A DNA stretch of 64,000 nucleotides, from assembly GCF_964355755.1 (NCBI RefSeq), contig NC_092670.1, positions 39,729,795-39,793,794 of the forward strand, written 5' to 3'. Below the pieces are notes generated by a model. It was not told the DNA's origin. It searched no databases and saw only the letters and a list, made by a program, of their open reading frames with translations. The position numbers and the translations under genes were made by a program. The stretch's first letter is position 1, and each line of letters starts with the position of its first letter. The stretch comes from Antedon mediterranea (taxonomy: Eukaryota; Echinodermata; Crinoidea; Comatulida; Antedonidae). This document shows, in pieces, positions 10,347 to 22,709 of this stretch.

Positions 10347-13332
10347 TTATACAAAAACTTTCGAAGTGGTAAAATGTATACTGGTTGAAGTATCAATAAA
10401 TGCTGGATTTACGGCTACTGGTGGTATATCAGGGCTTTTAGATAATTCAGATTCATTTAATTCAATTTTTTCAATGTTATGGCCGTTAATTTCATCTACG
10501 ATTCCGTATACATGTTCACAATTGTCATTCATTATTGCTTTTAAATTGCCATTCAATTTTGACTTATTAATTTTAGTTTCTGATTTACACTTCATCATAG
10601 ATTTAAACACTTCTATCGGTGAAAGAGATAAAACAACAGGTAGAAAAAACAGCCCATGAATTAAACCTATTGTTATAACTAGAAATAGTGTTTTGAAAAA
10701 TGAAATAAAAATTCCAGTTGGGGAATTAACTAGCACGAGGATACCGAGTAAGGTAGAGATTGCAGCTTGCGAGATCGGCATACCGATTGTATAGTACGCG
10801 TCAATAAGCTTATCGTTACGAGATGGGAAAGGGGACACTGTGTATACGTACGACATATGAGCTGTAAAATCAACACTAAATCCTATACACAAAATAATAT
10901 TAATCATTGTGACGGTATCAAGACGAACCCCCCAAAATGTCATAAACCCTAATACTCCAAGCTCTATGGAGGCTATGGATACAACCACCCAGATGGAGCA
11001 GATTGGTTTTGGAACAAACAAAATAGAAACAATCATCATAGCAATCAAGGCAATTACCAGATTGGTAAGAGTTGCCGGCAAAATAGTTTTGTACTGGTCA
11101 TATAATAAAAAAATTGTACTAAACGCAAAAGATTTAAACCCAAAATCTGCAACAATTTCTCTAAAATTCTTCATAAATTCCACATCTTCTGAAGTGTCAA
11201 TTCCCACGTGATGTCTTATCGAACCAATTAAGAACCGCGAGTTTGTTATACGTGTTCTGTCTTCGTTAAATACTATGTCAAGTTCGAATTCTTTAAACTT
11301 ACTTTGTACAAGAAATTGATTTTGAAGTATGTTGAGAAAAGTAGTGCGGTTAGAACTTGTCTGTTCAGTAACGGAAAGGTATTCGTTAAACGATCGAATC
11401 CAGGAATCTGTAAAGTATTCGGAGTTTAACCCATATTTACTAGTTTCTAAATGTTTATGTAATTTCATGATGTTTTCGTTTACATCAGGTTTCCAATACT
11501 CAATTTCTTCTGTGAAAACTATTTGTATTAAGGGACCAAAAGTTTGAAAATAACTTTGTTCTATATCTTGAAATTGTTTCAGATAAGAATCTTTTAAAAC
11601 AATATCGCGTAAATCTAACCCTTGTTTTAGTTGGCTGACACCCCACGTTGAAAAACCTATGTACATAGCATACACAAAAAGTGTAGCAATTTGCATCCAA
11701 GTTTTCCCCATTATTGGCCCAACGTGATCCCTAAAAAATTCCATAATAATGTGAGATGAATCTGAGCTTTCTACAGTTTTGGAAGGACCTCCAGCACAGA
11801 AAAGTCTGTAACGTGAAGAAGGAGCTTCATCAACGGGAACGACCCTTTTCCAAGTAATACAATGTTTATTACCAGCTTCTCTTCGTCCTGTTATCACCAT
11901 ACACGAAAGAAAGAATGTTAAAACGTAGATGTACACAAATACAATTGAAACAGCATTGTAAACACAGAAATAGGCAACTCCTGGAAATACGCTGGTGCAA
12001 CCAACAGCAAATGCAAGGAAGTCTGTAAGGGAGGTGATAGTGATGGACAATGCTGCTTCTGATAATGTTTCTGATAAACGATCTTCAACCGATGAACGTA
12101 CATTTGTTTTCCGCCAAGAAGCAACCAATATATACACGTCATCTATACCAATAGCTGAAATAATTTTAAAAAGGGATATCATTTAGATCTTGTTAACATA
12201 AAAATACCGATTAGTACAGTAATAATAATTTGCAACAATTATAGTTCTTCCCAATTGTTTTGAGCACAATCATAGAAACGGTTATTTTGTATCAAATGTC
12301 TACTAAATATAACTATATCATATTTAGGTAATTATTAATCTTACCCATAATAATGATTGGAGTCAAAGCACTTATAGGAGTAAATATCACGTCAAAATAC
12401 AATAGAAGTCCATTTGCAGCAAGACCTGCAAGGACGGCAGACAGCACACCAAGTAATATTAAAATAGGCTTATTCACAACCCAGTCCATTGTTGCTGATG
12501 ATATCAACGAAAATAGCACAATGAGTAGGCCGGCGACTGGTATCAATGGCAAAACACTGAAGGTGGCTGCCGTAAATTCGTCTGAAAGTGTCGATGCCGT
12601 GTCACGTGCGATGTATATCAATTCTGAGTGAAATTCTTCCATGGCTTTTAGAAACTGTTTCTCCCAAAGTTCAGAGATGGTTTCAGACGTCTCCAGATGG
12701 TAAGACAACATTATATACTTTGTTGATTTCACAATTGGAGTTTCACCGACAAGTTCCACACCTCCTAAGTTGTGTCCGATTTCAAATATTTCTCCAGTCT
12801 GTAGGACAGTAAGTGGGTAGCTGATGGCAATTAGCGGTACTCTCGTGGCATCGTAATTGTAAATCTCTAGTATCGCATTGTTTTCACAGTTACCCATCCA
12901 CGCGAGGCAAATATTACTAAATGTGTATTCTGAACCAGCATTCGTGATCGAGATGTTCATAATGATTTCATGGACTCGAATCACTTCTATGAACTCTTCA
13001 GTTTGTAAGATATTCTGTTTTTGAGCACCGCCGATTATAACTCGACCGTATGAAATGGACGCAGACTGGCGGCTAACTGTCATTCCATTTTCATGTTTAT
13101 CATTGTAGACATCATCAATATAATCCCTATTTTCAATAGATTCAGCGTCAGTTGGTGTAAATAAATACTCGACGTCGTTGAACAATTCAATTCGTAAACA
13201 ACCAGTTCCAAGACTTAGACTGATAACGATCGGTAAAAGAAGAAACGGCAGGGGATGTTGATAGACTACTCTGGCGTAACGTCCATACGTGTTACTCAAA
13301 GGCCGAGTAATGCAATCAAAATGAACACCCAT
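10347..13332 (-). CDS. Patched domain-containing (PTCHD3-like) protein, copy A, intact
   Basis: An RND-superfamily membrane protein of the Patched/PTCHD/PTR group; substrate unknown. Coding exons on the minus strand are 12345-13332 and 10347-12154; the intron splits an Ala codon (ATG-G / CT-ATT-GGT), giving 931 aa. Exon 1 has the cytoplasmic start, a first membrane segment (LPFLLLPIVISLSLGTG), a large extracellular loop and the first half of the sterol-sensing-like domain. Exon 2 begins in the conserved AIGIDDVYILVASWRK, the RND TM4 acidic motif, and contains the second acidic membrane motif GFSVDFTAHMSY and a final five-helix bundle. The start follows a TTTCAG acceptor five bases upstream, so a 5' untranslated exon is expected to the right (donors at about 13978 or 14049). 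Closely similar to copy C; the orthology label is approximate. Confidence 0.9.
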
Positions 13333-14632
13333 CTTGCTGAAATTAAATTAAAAAAAAATATTAGTAAAGGTATTCAAGTGGCCACTAGAAATAATTAAGT
13401 TTGTTGCTCAATGTGGTCCATTCTGTAAGATAAAACGGACTCATGGTATCAAGCAGTTTTTAACTTAAGACTTAATTTAACTTATTGACTTAAAATATAA
13501 AATCCAACCACTGGTACCGTATTCCATTCGAAATAAGGATATTGTTAGTACACCAGGAAAGAGTGAACATTGTATTTTTACTCTTTATTAGTAAAGATGT
13601 TATAAATCAAGAGTAATTAATGAAGTGAAATGGACATGTAATGATGTCTAAGGTTTAATTAAGTTTGTTATTAGTAATTCAAAAAGTCGGAAGTAAATTA
13701 AATGAATGGTACGTCTAATATTTAATATAGGATAGCCAGAAAATGGTACCATGCTTATAGATCGTCGAGATACAGTTGCGTTTGGCTGAAGACAAAAATT
13801 TATTTTTGGGGAAGGGAACATGCATCAATCAATCAATCAACCAATCAATCAAAAAAACATTTATTTCATTCATTCAAAATGGATACATTATAAATTTTGA
13901 TGAGATTTTCTTTTTCAGGGAGAAAGAAAAAACAATCTCAAGTAACATGAACACGAAATAATACAACATGTTACTCACCACCTTTCCACTATGGTACTAA
14001 ACCTACGCAATTCAACTTATCCCATAGTACAGTTTAACTTATTACTTACCACCTTTCCACTATGGTACTATACCTACGCAATTCAACTTAATACGTGTAG
14101 GCTTTAGCAATGCGACAAAAATATTCATGCATCCCTTCCTAGTACAGTTTCAAAGGACGGACTCCAATTACAATATTGTCGTCAGCAGGTTATGCATGGA
14201 TGGGTAATACAATGTATTGTTTGTCAATATTGTCTGAAATGCTTGCGTGGTTATAACTTTTCCTCCATGGTTATAATTATTACAGAGAGATAGTCTGTCT
14301 TTACACACTGACTGCATGATTTCTATTACCTTTGTAATCTATGTTTAAGAACATTAATTGTTGTGGATCGCGGATTTTTTCTTTTATCATTGATACAAAA
14401 ACATAAGCTTGTTATGAATAGTACACGCTTTGTTGAGCTGTAATTCGCGGCGCTAGGTCTACTGGGCCAAACTTGAGGCTCATTTTTTCCCTGATATAAG
14501 CAAGAAACTCGGAAAAACCACGATGCATAATTGGTATGAAATGATATATATGGACTTTATGGATAATTAAGATTTACAGTACTATAAACAGTTAGGTCTG
14601 TTGTGTAAAAGTATAGCCTATAAAAGATAAGA
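13333..14632. other. Upstream region of PTCHD copy A with duplicated 5' exon donor
   Basis: Contains an (ATCA)n tract near 13828-13852. Two tandem copies (about 66-bp shift) each read, on the minus strand, CCATAGTGGAAAGGTG followed by a GTGAGT or GTAAGT donor, at 13973-13978 and 14044-14049. Equivalent donors lie right of copy B (19201-19206) and copy C (26481-26486), so these are probably alternative 5' untranslated exons. The rest resembles the flanks of B and C. Confidence 0.5.
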
Positions 14633-14702
14633 TTATGTGACATTAAAATCGCATATTCAAAACAAAAATCTTTATTTTTTTCATGGGGATAATGTATCTT
14701 TG
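14633..14702. repeat. 3' fragment of AAGATGTATTGTCCCC-family MITE
   Basis: ATTATGTGACATTAAAATCG through GGGGATAATGTATCTT matches the 3' fifth of the family. Confidence 0.6.
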
Positions 14703-14840
14703 AATATGGTAAATTATGGCTATGTAGGATAAATTTAAAATAATAACACTATTGCATACATGCTAGGCTAAAGGATAGACTGCTGAAACGAGGATAATTA
14801 TGAGATAATACTCGCGCATGATAAAGTTTTTAGCTGTGGT

Positions 14841-14950
14841 ACAATAATGAGGGCGCCCTGTAATAACAACTTTCAGAGCCATCAATATAATAGCTCTGAC
14901 AACTTTCAACAATCGAAAGAAATGGAGGCTGCTGCAAGATATCTGAAATA
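14841..14950 (+). pseudogene. Relic of the FBXO9 5' region
   Basis: ATGAGGGCGCCCTG, AACAACTTTCA, and ATGGAGGCTGCTGCAAGATA match the sequence just upstream of the FBXO9 start at about 27712-27795, same orientation. The preceding 110-160 bp is itself repeated at about 14955-15095, ending in another ATGAGGGCGCCCTGAT. No coding exon follows. It is the right end of a duplicated segment. Confidence 0.8.
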
Positions 14951-15103
14951 TTTATATACATTATGGCTGTGTGGGTAAATTGAGAATAATAATACAGTTG
15001 AATACATGCTAGGCTAAAAGATAGGATATGATATAATACTCGATTGCGCATGTTAAAGTTTTTAGCTTTGGTAAAATAATGAGGGCGCCCTGATACCATG
15101 ACA

Positions 15104-15250
15104 AAAAACTTGCATTCAACAGTACTTTTACGCTTGTATTAATTCTGTCGTAAACACCAGTGTAAAAAACAAATTGACGCGTCGTATGTTACATTTGACG
15201 CAGAAAACTAAACTTCCAGAACGATGAATTTCTCCATCTTTTATTTTAGA
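15104..15250 (-). pseudogene. Relic of PSMF1 exon 1
   Basis: On the minus strand, ATGGAGAAATTCATCGTTCT is followed by a stop after nine codons. The rest matches PSMF1 exon 1 (3920-4048) with substitutions and a small deletion. The region beyond the exon donor and the upstream region are recognisably shared to about 15540. It cannot encode PI31. It directly abuts the FBXO9 relic, marking a duplication junction. Confidence 0.85.
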
Positions 15251-16526
15251 TTCTTTGAAGAGAAGCACGCCCTCAGGCGTTCACCACTTAAATAATTATC
15301 TTAGCTTAAAATTATGTAAACTAATTTCTGTTAGAAAAATTGTCAATGAAGTATTAAACATCAACAAATTAACGTATAATAATCTAATATTATTCTAAAA
15401 AATATATATTTTATTCGTAACCAACAATTTTAAAGTTCTTGATTATTCCGTATTATATTATTGGATATTTCAGGCATTTGTCTTTGTTCGAACTCAATCC
15501 ATTTGTTAGGCTACTATTATTCCAAAATTGAATGTGCTGTATAGGTAATACGCACCTCTTGTTTCACCCCTCCCCCCCCCCCCCCACCACCAACCTAAAA
15601 TAACAAAAAGAGTAACAAAAAACAAAGTTATTTACCACATTTTATTTGAAAATTTCCTCAAAATTTAAAATAAAAATGTGGCAATTAACTACCTGTCCCT
15701 TTTTTTTGTTTGGCCTTTCTCAAATTCTTTTTCATATTTTAGATGGAAATTGTACTATTATATTAGTTGGTATTTAGACAGAGTAATACTGTAACCGGAT
15801 GGTAGAGTTCTTATTGTTTCTAATGTCCTTGAAATACAATAATATAATAGGAAATGTCAGCAGATTACTAGATATCACCAAAATAGCACATAAACAGCAA
15901 ACATGATAAAAGTATAAACATGTTGTTTTCCCCAACAAATAATAGATAGCCGGATTTAAATTCTAGCCATTCATACACAAACAGTAGTTTGAGATAGGAT
16001 TGACAACCATCCTACATGTTTATGAGCTGCCCACGTCATTTAAATAATAAAATTTACTAATATTGTAACAAATATTTATATCTCTGTCAAATCAATATAT
16101 GAATGGATATAACAAAATAAGGATTTAAATTCTACACTAACAAACTTGTGGTCGTTTATCTTGGCTATTATTAGTGAGTTGTAAAATAACAAGGCCATAT
16201 AGATGGCTACAGTCGCGTGCTCAAATTTGAGTTAGTGTTTACCGACCGACCAACCGACCGACATAGTGAGCTATAAGAGTCTTGCACGCCACTAAAAATG
16301 GTTTAACGCCATGTCTAGATTATGTTGATTGCAATAGAGTGGGAGGCGCGAAGCGAAAGCTTTGTTTCCATTTGGACGAACGACGCAAGAATGTTAAGGC
16401 GAAAGGAAAGTAATTCGACCGAGTCATAATGATGGATACATTGCGTTACGTTCTTGCGTTGCGTCCTAGTGAGAACCTAACTGAAGTGATGAGGCGTGGT
16501 ATCGAAACAGAGATTTCAAGTACTGT
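15251..16526. other. Gap between PSMF1 relic and PTCHD copy B
   Basis: Carries diverged copies of PSMF1 upstream DNA, a C-rich tract near 15568-15586, and blocks matching the region downstream of copy A. No gene is visible. Confidence 0.45.
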
Positions 16527-19050
16527 TCAGGCCTGCTTCATACATATATAAACTGTCGGAGTGGTAAAATGTAGAATGGTTGAAGTATCAATGAATGCTG
16601 GATTTGTGGCATTAATTGAATCTATCGAGTGTGTATCAGGGCTTTCGGTTAATTTAAACTCGTTTAATTCAATTTTATGGGAGTTCTCATCTACGATTCC
16701 ATTTACATGTTCATGGTTGCTATTCATTATTGCTTCTGAATTGCCATTCATTTTTTAATTATTAATCTTAGTTTCTGATTTACACTTTACCATAGATTCA
16801 AACACTATCGGTGAAAATGATAAAACTACAGGTAGAAAAAACAACCCATGAATTAAACCTATTATCATAACTAGAAACAGTGTTTTGAAAAATGAAATAA
16901 AAATTCCAGTTGGAAAATTAACTAGCACGAGGATTCAAAGTAAGAGCGAGATCGGCATCCCGATTGTATAGTACGCGTCATTAAGCTTATCGTTACGAGA
17001 GGGGGACGGGGACACTGTGTATATGTACGAAATATGAGCTATAAAATCAACACTAAATCCTATACACAAAATAATATTAATCATAGAAATGGTATCAAGA
17101 CGAACTCCCCAAAATGGCATAAACCCTAATACTCCAAGCTCTATGGAAGCTATGGATACAACCATCCAGATGGAGCAGATTGGTTTTGGAACAAACAGAA
17201 TAGAAACAATCATCATGGCAATCAAGGCAATTACCAGATTGGTAAGAGTTGCCGGCAAAATAGTTTTGTACTGGTCATATAATAAAAAATATGGACTAAA
17301 CGCAAAGGATTCAAACCCAAAATCTGCAACAATTTCTCTAAAATTCTCCATAAATTCCACATCTTCTGAAGTGTCAAGTCCCACGTGATGTCTTATCGAA
17401 CCAATTAAGAACCGCGAGTTTTTTATAGTGTTCTGTCTTTGTTAAATACTATGTCAAGTTCGAATTGTTTAAACTGATTTTGAACTATAAATTGATTTTG
17501 AAGTATGTTGAGAAAAATAGTGCGGTTCGAACTTGTCTGTCCAGTAACGGAACGCCCAAAGTAATCCCTAAAAAATGCCATCATAATGTGAGCTGAATCG
17601 GAGCTTTCTACAGTTTTAGACGGACCTCCAGCACAGAAAAGTCTCTAACGTGAAGAAGGAGCTTCATCAACATGAACGACCCTTTTCCAAGTAATACAAT
17701 GTTTATTACCAGCTTCTCTTCGTCCTGTTATCACCATACACGAAAGAAAGAATGTTAAAACATATATGTACACAAATACAATTAAAACAGCATTGTAAAT
17801 ACAGAAATAGGCAACTCCGGGAAATACGCTGGTGCAACCAACAGCAAATGCAAGGAAGTCTGTAAGTGAGATGATAGTGATGGACAATGCTGCTTCTGAT
17901 AATGTTTCTGATAAACGATCTTCAACCGATGAACGCACATTTGTTTTCCGCCAAGAAGCAACTAATATATACACATCATCTATACCAATAGCTGAAATAA
18001 TAAACCTCATTATTGCAAGGCTTATTTTTGTATAAAATAAATATTAATTACCGTATTTATATAATGTCAAGTAATCTTACCCATAATAATGATTGGAGTC
18101 AATACACTTATAGGAGTGAATTTCACTTCAAAGTAAACTACAAGTCCATTTGCAGCAAGAACACCAAGTAATATTAAAATAGGCTTATTCACTACCCAGT
18201 CTATTGTTGCTGAAGATATTACTGAAAATGACACAATAAGCTAGAAAGCGACTGGTATCAATAGCACAACACTGAAGGTAGCTGCCGTAAATTCGTCTTC
18301 AAGTGTCGATGCCGTGTCACGTGCGATGTTTATCACTTCTGAATGAAATCCTTCCATGGCTTTTAGAAACTCTTTCTCCCAAAGTTCAGAGATGGTTTCA
18401 GACGTCTCCAGATGATGGTAAGACAACATTATATACTTCGTTGATTTCACAATTGGAGTTTCACCGACAAGTTCCACACCTCCTAAGTTGTGTCCGATTT
18501 CAAATATTTCTCCAGTCTGTAGGACAGTAAGTGGGTAGCTGATAATCATTAGCGGTACTCTCGTGGCATCGTAATTGTAAATCTTCAGTATTGCATTGTT
18601 TTCACATTGACCCATCCACGCGAGGCAAATATTACTAAATGTGTATTTTAAACCATCATTTGTGATCGAGATGTTCATAATGGTTTCGTGGACTCGAATC
18701 ACTTCTAAGAACTCTTTAGTTTGTAAGATATTCTGTTTTTGAGCACCGCCGATTATAACTCGACCGTATGAAATGGACGCAGACTGGCGGCTAACTGTCA
18801 TTCCATTTTCATGTTTATCATTGTAGACATCATCAATATAATCCCTATTTTTTATAGATTCTGCGTCAGTTGGTGTAAATAAAAACTCGACGTCGTTGAA
18901 CAATTTAATTCGTAAACAACCAGATCCCAGGACTAGGCTGACAACGATCGGTAAAAGAAGAAACGGTAGTGGATATCGATAGACTACTCTGGCGTAATGC
19001 CCATAAATGTTACTCAAAGGCCGAGTAATGCAATCAAAATTAACACCCAT
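16527..19050 (-). pseudogene. PTCHD3-like copy B, multiply disrupted pseudogene
   Basis: The two-exon layout is kept (exon 1 18081-19050, exon 2 16527-17991, same splice sites), but the frame is broken. Compared with copy C: TAG at 18241-18243; a 21-nt in-frame deletion near 18158; TAG at 17645-17647 (a Tyr codon in A and C); a deletion of about 340 nt near 17554 removing part of the second extracellular loop; a 1-nt deletion near 17428; a 15-nt deletion with TGA at 16935-16937; TAA near 16757; and loss of the normal stop so the end reads on. Long stretches remain close to A and C, so inactivation is moderately recent or conversion continues. No functional protein is expected. Confidence 0.93.
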
Positions 19051-19752
19051 CTCGCTGAAATTTAAATTTATACATTAAATTCTGACGAGATTTTCTTTTT
19101 GAGAAAGAGGAAAACAACCCAATCTCACTTGGTCTCACCCTGGTGTAAATAAGTAACATAAGCTGTCATATATGGCATAATAAAAATAATACAACAAGTT
19201 ACTTACCACCTGTCCACTATGGTACTAGGCCTATGCAATTCAACTTAATACGTGTAGGCTTTGGCAGCAATGTGAAAAAAAATGTTCGGTTTCTTTCAAA
19301 GGACGGACTCCAATGATATTTATAATATATATATAATATAAGGTTATGCATGGATGGTTAAAAGCCTCGTAAAATGCATTCAGTGATGTACAAATTGTTT
19401 GTCAATATTTTGTGAAAGGCTTACATGTATGGGTTATAATTATAACAGAAGGAGAAATAACAAAGTCTGTTTATTTACATGTTGTATGATTTCTACTTGT
19501 GTTGTCTAAAATGTTTCAGAACTTTTTTTTTCTTTATCATGGATAAATAAAACATAAAGCCTTGTTGAGCTATAATTTGCGCTAGTATGTCTACTGGGCC
19601 AAACTTGAGGCTCAACTTTTCCCTCATATACAAGAAACTCGAAAAAAACATAATTGAGTTCGAAATGATATATAGGGACTTAATGTATAATAAGATTTAC
19701 AGTACTATACACAATAGGCCTGTTGTGTAAGTATATTCAAGATGTATTGTCC
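19051..19752. other. Upstream flank of PTCHD copy B
   Basis: Similar to the flanks right of A and C, including a minus-strand GTAAGT donor at 19201-19206 after GTGGACAGGTG and the shared CTGGGCCAAACTTGAGGCTC. It ends in AAGATGTATTGTC, a fragment of the MITE terminus, where the next element begins. Confidence 0.45.
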
Positions 19753-21850
19753 AGTGGGAAAGCCACTTCGCGTTTTGACCGTTAAATCGTGTAAAATCGA
19801 CTTACTTCCGCATTGACGATTTTGAAGCGCCACCTATCGTTGAAAACTGAAACCACGATTTTTCGTCGCCTAGCAAATAAGTGCTGTTTTATTTTAAGCT
19901 CTCATGAATATTTAAGAACCGCCCAACATTACCTATTATGGTAAAATCATTTCCTAATAAGTATAATTGAATAACCAATCGGTTTCCTTCAAAGAAACCG
20001 AAGCTAATACAATACATTCGGCGACTGAAGTCGGGACTCGTGAAATTTATAAATGTGGTACGATTTGACTACTGTTTTGTTGTCCATTTTCTGAATAGTC
20101 GGAGGTGCATCCCAACAAATTAAAAAGATTATAATCAATTGTTTTATCAAGAATAATATTAGTTTAATCGAGTATGATATATTTCTATCCTGTTCAAAAT
20201 TTGTTGGTGTATTCTCAGGCCTCGAAAGGTAGGTACATTTTCTAGCTGTGAGCGTGGTTTCGGCAACGCGAGACACGTGTGTCAGTATAGGCGATAGCGA
20301 GACGTGTGTTGTACACTGTGTTGATGCTGATCCGATAGTCGTTAAGTTGTACTGATTACGAGTATCATTGGTCCTGGCCGGCCTGGCCTGGTGATCTGAT
20401 CCCCCCAAAAAAATACTTTTTTTCAATCAGTATTAATATTATTATTTAATTTTTCATTTATTATTTGATTTATTAGGCTCAATAGATGCCTAGCTAGGTT
20501 ACTAGTAGGCCTAGATTATATAAATAATAATAGCAAATACTGTAATAATTAATTAATAAAATACAGCTTCCATTTGACATTAACATTTTTTTTTAAATAA
20601 TATTTATTTTCAGGAATCGTTGATGATGCAGAGTTCTTTGTCTTTGTGACTTCAAACTGAGAGTGAAGTGGATAAAAAGATGACACCGGTACCTACCGAC
20701 ATTGTCATACCCAAACTATAATTTAATTATTTAAAACAAAATGTTGAATTACAAATATATGTATGTTGCAGAGGATTATGAATTACAATACAAATATTTA
20801 TGTTGAATGCAAACCTACTACACTATACTCTGTAAATTATGTTATTGTCATGTGGTAGACCTTAAAAATTGAATATTTATTGTATGTTAGGCCTATTTTA
20901 TATTTTATTAATACTGTATTTTAATATTACTATTAATTTATATTATACAGTACTAGTTTGTACATGTTTTTACCCAAAAAAAAATGAATAAATAATTTGT
21001 TATTCAATCTAATTGCTTGTTTGTTCATCAATAACAAAACAATTGTAAGCAAGTATATAACAGTTCTTGTTAGCCGCTTATTTCAGGTCATATTATTAAT
21101 ATTAGCTAGGCCCGACGCGCTCGATCACAACGTCACTAAGTGACTTTCCGCCCCTGGAACAATCGCTCGCTAATAGGGCTAGGCCTCGGACTCGTATAAA
21201 AGCTATTATAATAGTTATGATAAATATTCCTCAACTAAAATGTATACTGTGATAAATAAACAAGTAATAATATACGTTGTACATTGGAATGTATTTATTT
21301 ATATGAATTCTTATACGCGGACAATTATAAACATCGCGTATATCGTTCGCTATAAATAAATTCATAAACACGATGACGATGTGTTTACAAAATGGCGGTT
21401 TCGCTAGTTTTCGATGGAACAAATAGTGGTACCTTTAGTTTGAATAGTCGGAGCTGCATCCCAACCACCGAATTTTGTATCTTAATATCGTATTCTGTAG
21501 ATTATTAATTTTTCTAACAGGGATTTTAAATTCAGGACTGTTCAATTTTTCTAAATATTTTATTTTAACGATTTTCTAGGGTACAATTTCGGAAAAAAGA
21601 CATTGGTTGATTTTGCCGTTAAATTACAGATTATCGTTTTGTTCAAATACATTTAATTTTACATGACAATATATTAAAACCATTTATGAATTTATTTCAC
21701 TAACAATATTTTTCCGATAATCAGCTAAATTTACAAATATTGTGTTTTTCCAACACCCTAAAATTTAGCAATTTTGAACTAAATTAGAAAAGTAGGGCGC
21801 CCTCTCCGAGTCGAAATTTGACACGATTTGTCGACTGGCTGTCCCACTGT
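19753..21850. mobile_element. Candidate DNA transposon (CAGTGGGA-AGCCA termini)
   Basis: The left end CAGTGGGAAAGCCACTTCGC resembles the inverted right end, whose complement reads CAGTGGGACAGCCAGTCGAC. TTGTC flanks both ends as a possible 5-bp target duplication, and it appears to interrupt a MITE terminus. Inside, GAATAGTCGGAGNTGCATCCCAAC occurs at about 20093 and 21450 as direct repeats. Frames at 20004-20426 and 21231-21422 (minus) show no recognised domain. Family unknown; boundaries tentative. Confidence 0.4.
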
Positions 21851-22709
21851 TGTCCACGGTGGCATTAAAGTACTAGTTCGATAAAAGTGTGACGAGTGAG
21901 GGCGCATTATAGTTTATGGAATGCCTTTTTTATTTGGACGGTTTTAAACACATATCTGGAAATATTTTTAGTTTTTAAGTTTTGTTTATATGTTTATGTA
22001 TTTTATTATATAATGTTCTGTAAACTAGCTTACATTTAAGTCTTTCTATAAAACAGCGTAGGTTTTATAGATTTGTTAATGTAGTGTCAATTTACGACAT
22101 GAGGTGGTTAAAATTGATTATAAAAATCAAATTTTCTCATTCAATCACAAATTTTGAACGACGCAGTGTAGACACAGCTTAATACGTCATCATTTTCTGT
22201 TAATTATTCGATTTAGAATGGAATGTTTTCCTAGAATAAATAATTGCCAATAAAATGAAAAAATTGAAAATAAAAATTGACTTTTATTGTTAACAAAGGA
22301 ATTATTATACAAAAATAAAAAATGGTCTATACATGTGCGCGGTATACTGACATACTCTGATTTAAGACTAATTTTCCTAATTTAAACTAAAATTCTTTTT
22401 TTAATACAATAGAAATGTGGGCATTTTTTTGGACAAAAGATACTATTGGTATTGAACATTTACTCTTCAAAAATGTACGTCAGTCGCGATCCAGTCATCA
22501 CACTCAATCTTCGCGACAGAATTACAAAATAAGCGGCGCTGTTGCAATTCAGAGAGTAAAAAAAATGTCCAAACGCGATAAGTTTTTTTTCGTACACGAA
22601 AACGAAACGATTTTACAAATTCCTTCCATTGCGTAATTGTAATCTTAGTGTGAACCTAGATTAGAGAACAAAGCTTTAGTGAGAGGGGCGTATAATGTGT
22701 AGACCTGCG
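21851..22709. other. Gap downstream of PTCHD copy C
   Basis: No gene was recognised. CGCAGTGTAGACACAGCTTA near 22160 resembles a terminus of the GCTCTGTCTACACTAT MITE. Part of 22470-22680 distantly resembles the flanks next to the ends of copies A and B. Confidence 0.35.

Noticed and set aside
10246-12812. Many plus-strand frames opposite PTCHD exons
   Set aside because: Antisense shadows of the minus-strand coding sequence; they recur in A, B and C only because the genes are duplicates.
20004-20426. 140-codon minus-strand frame
   Set aside because: No recognisable domain, and it lies inside a candidate transposon; not called as a gene.
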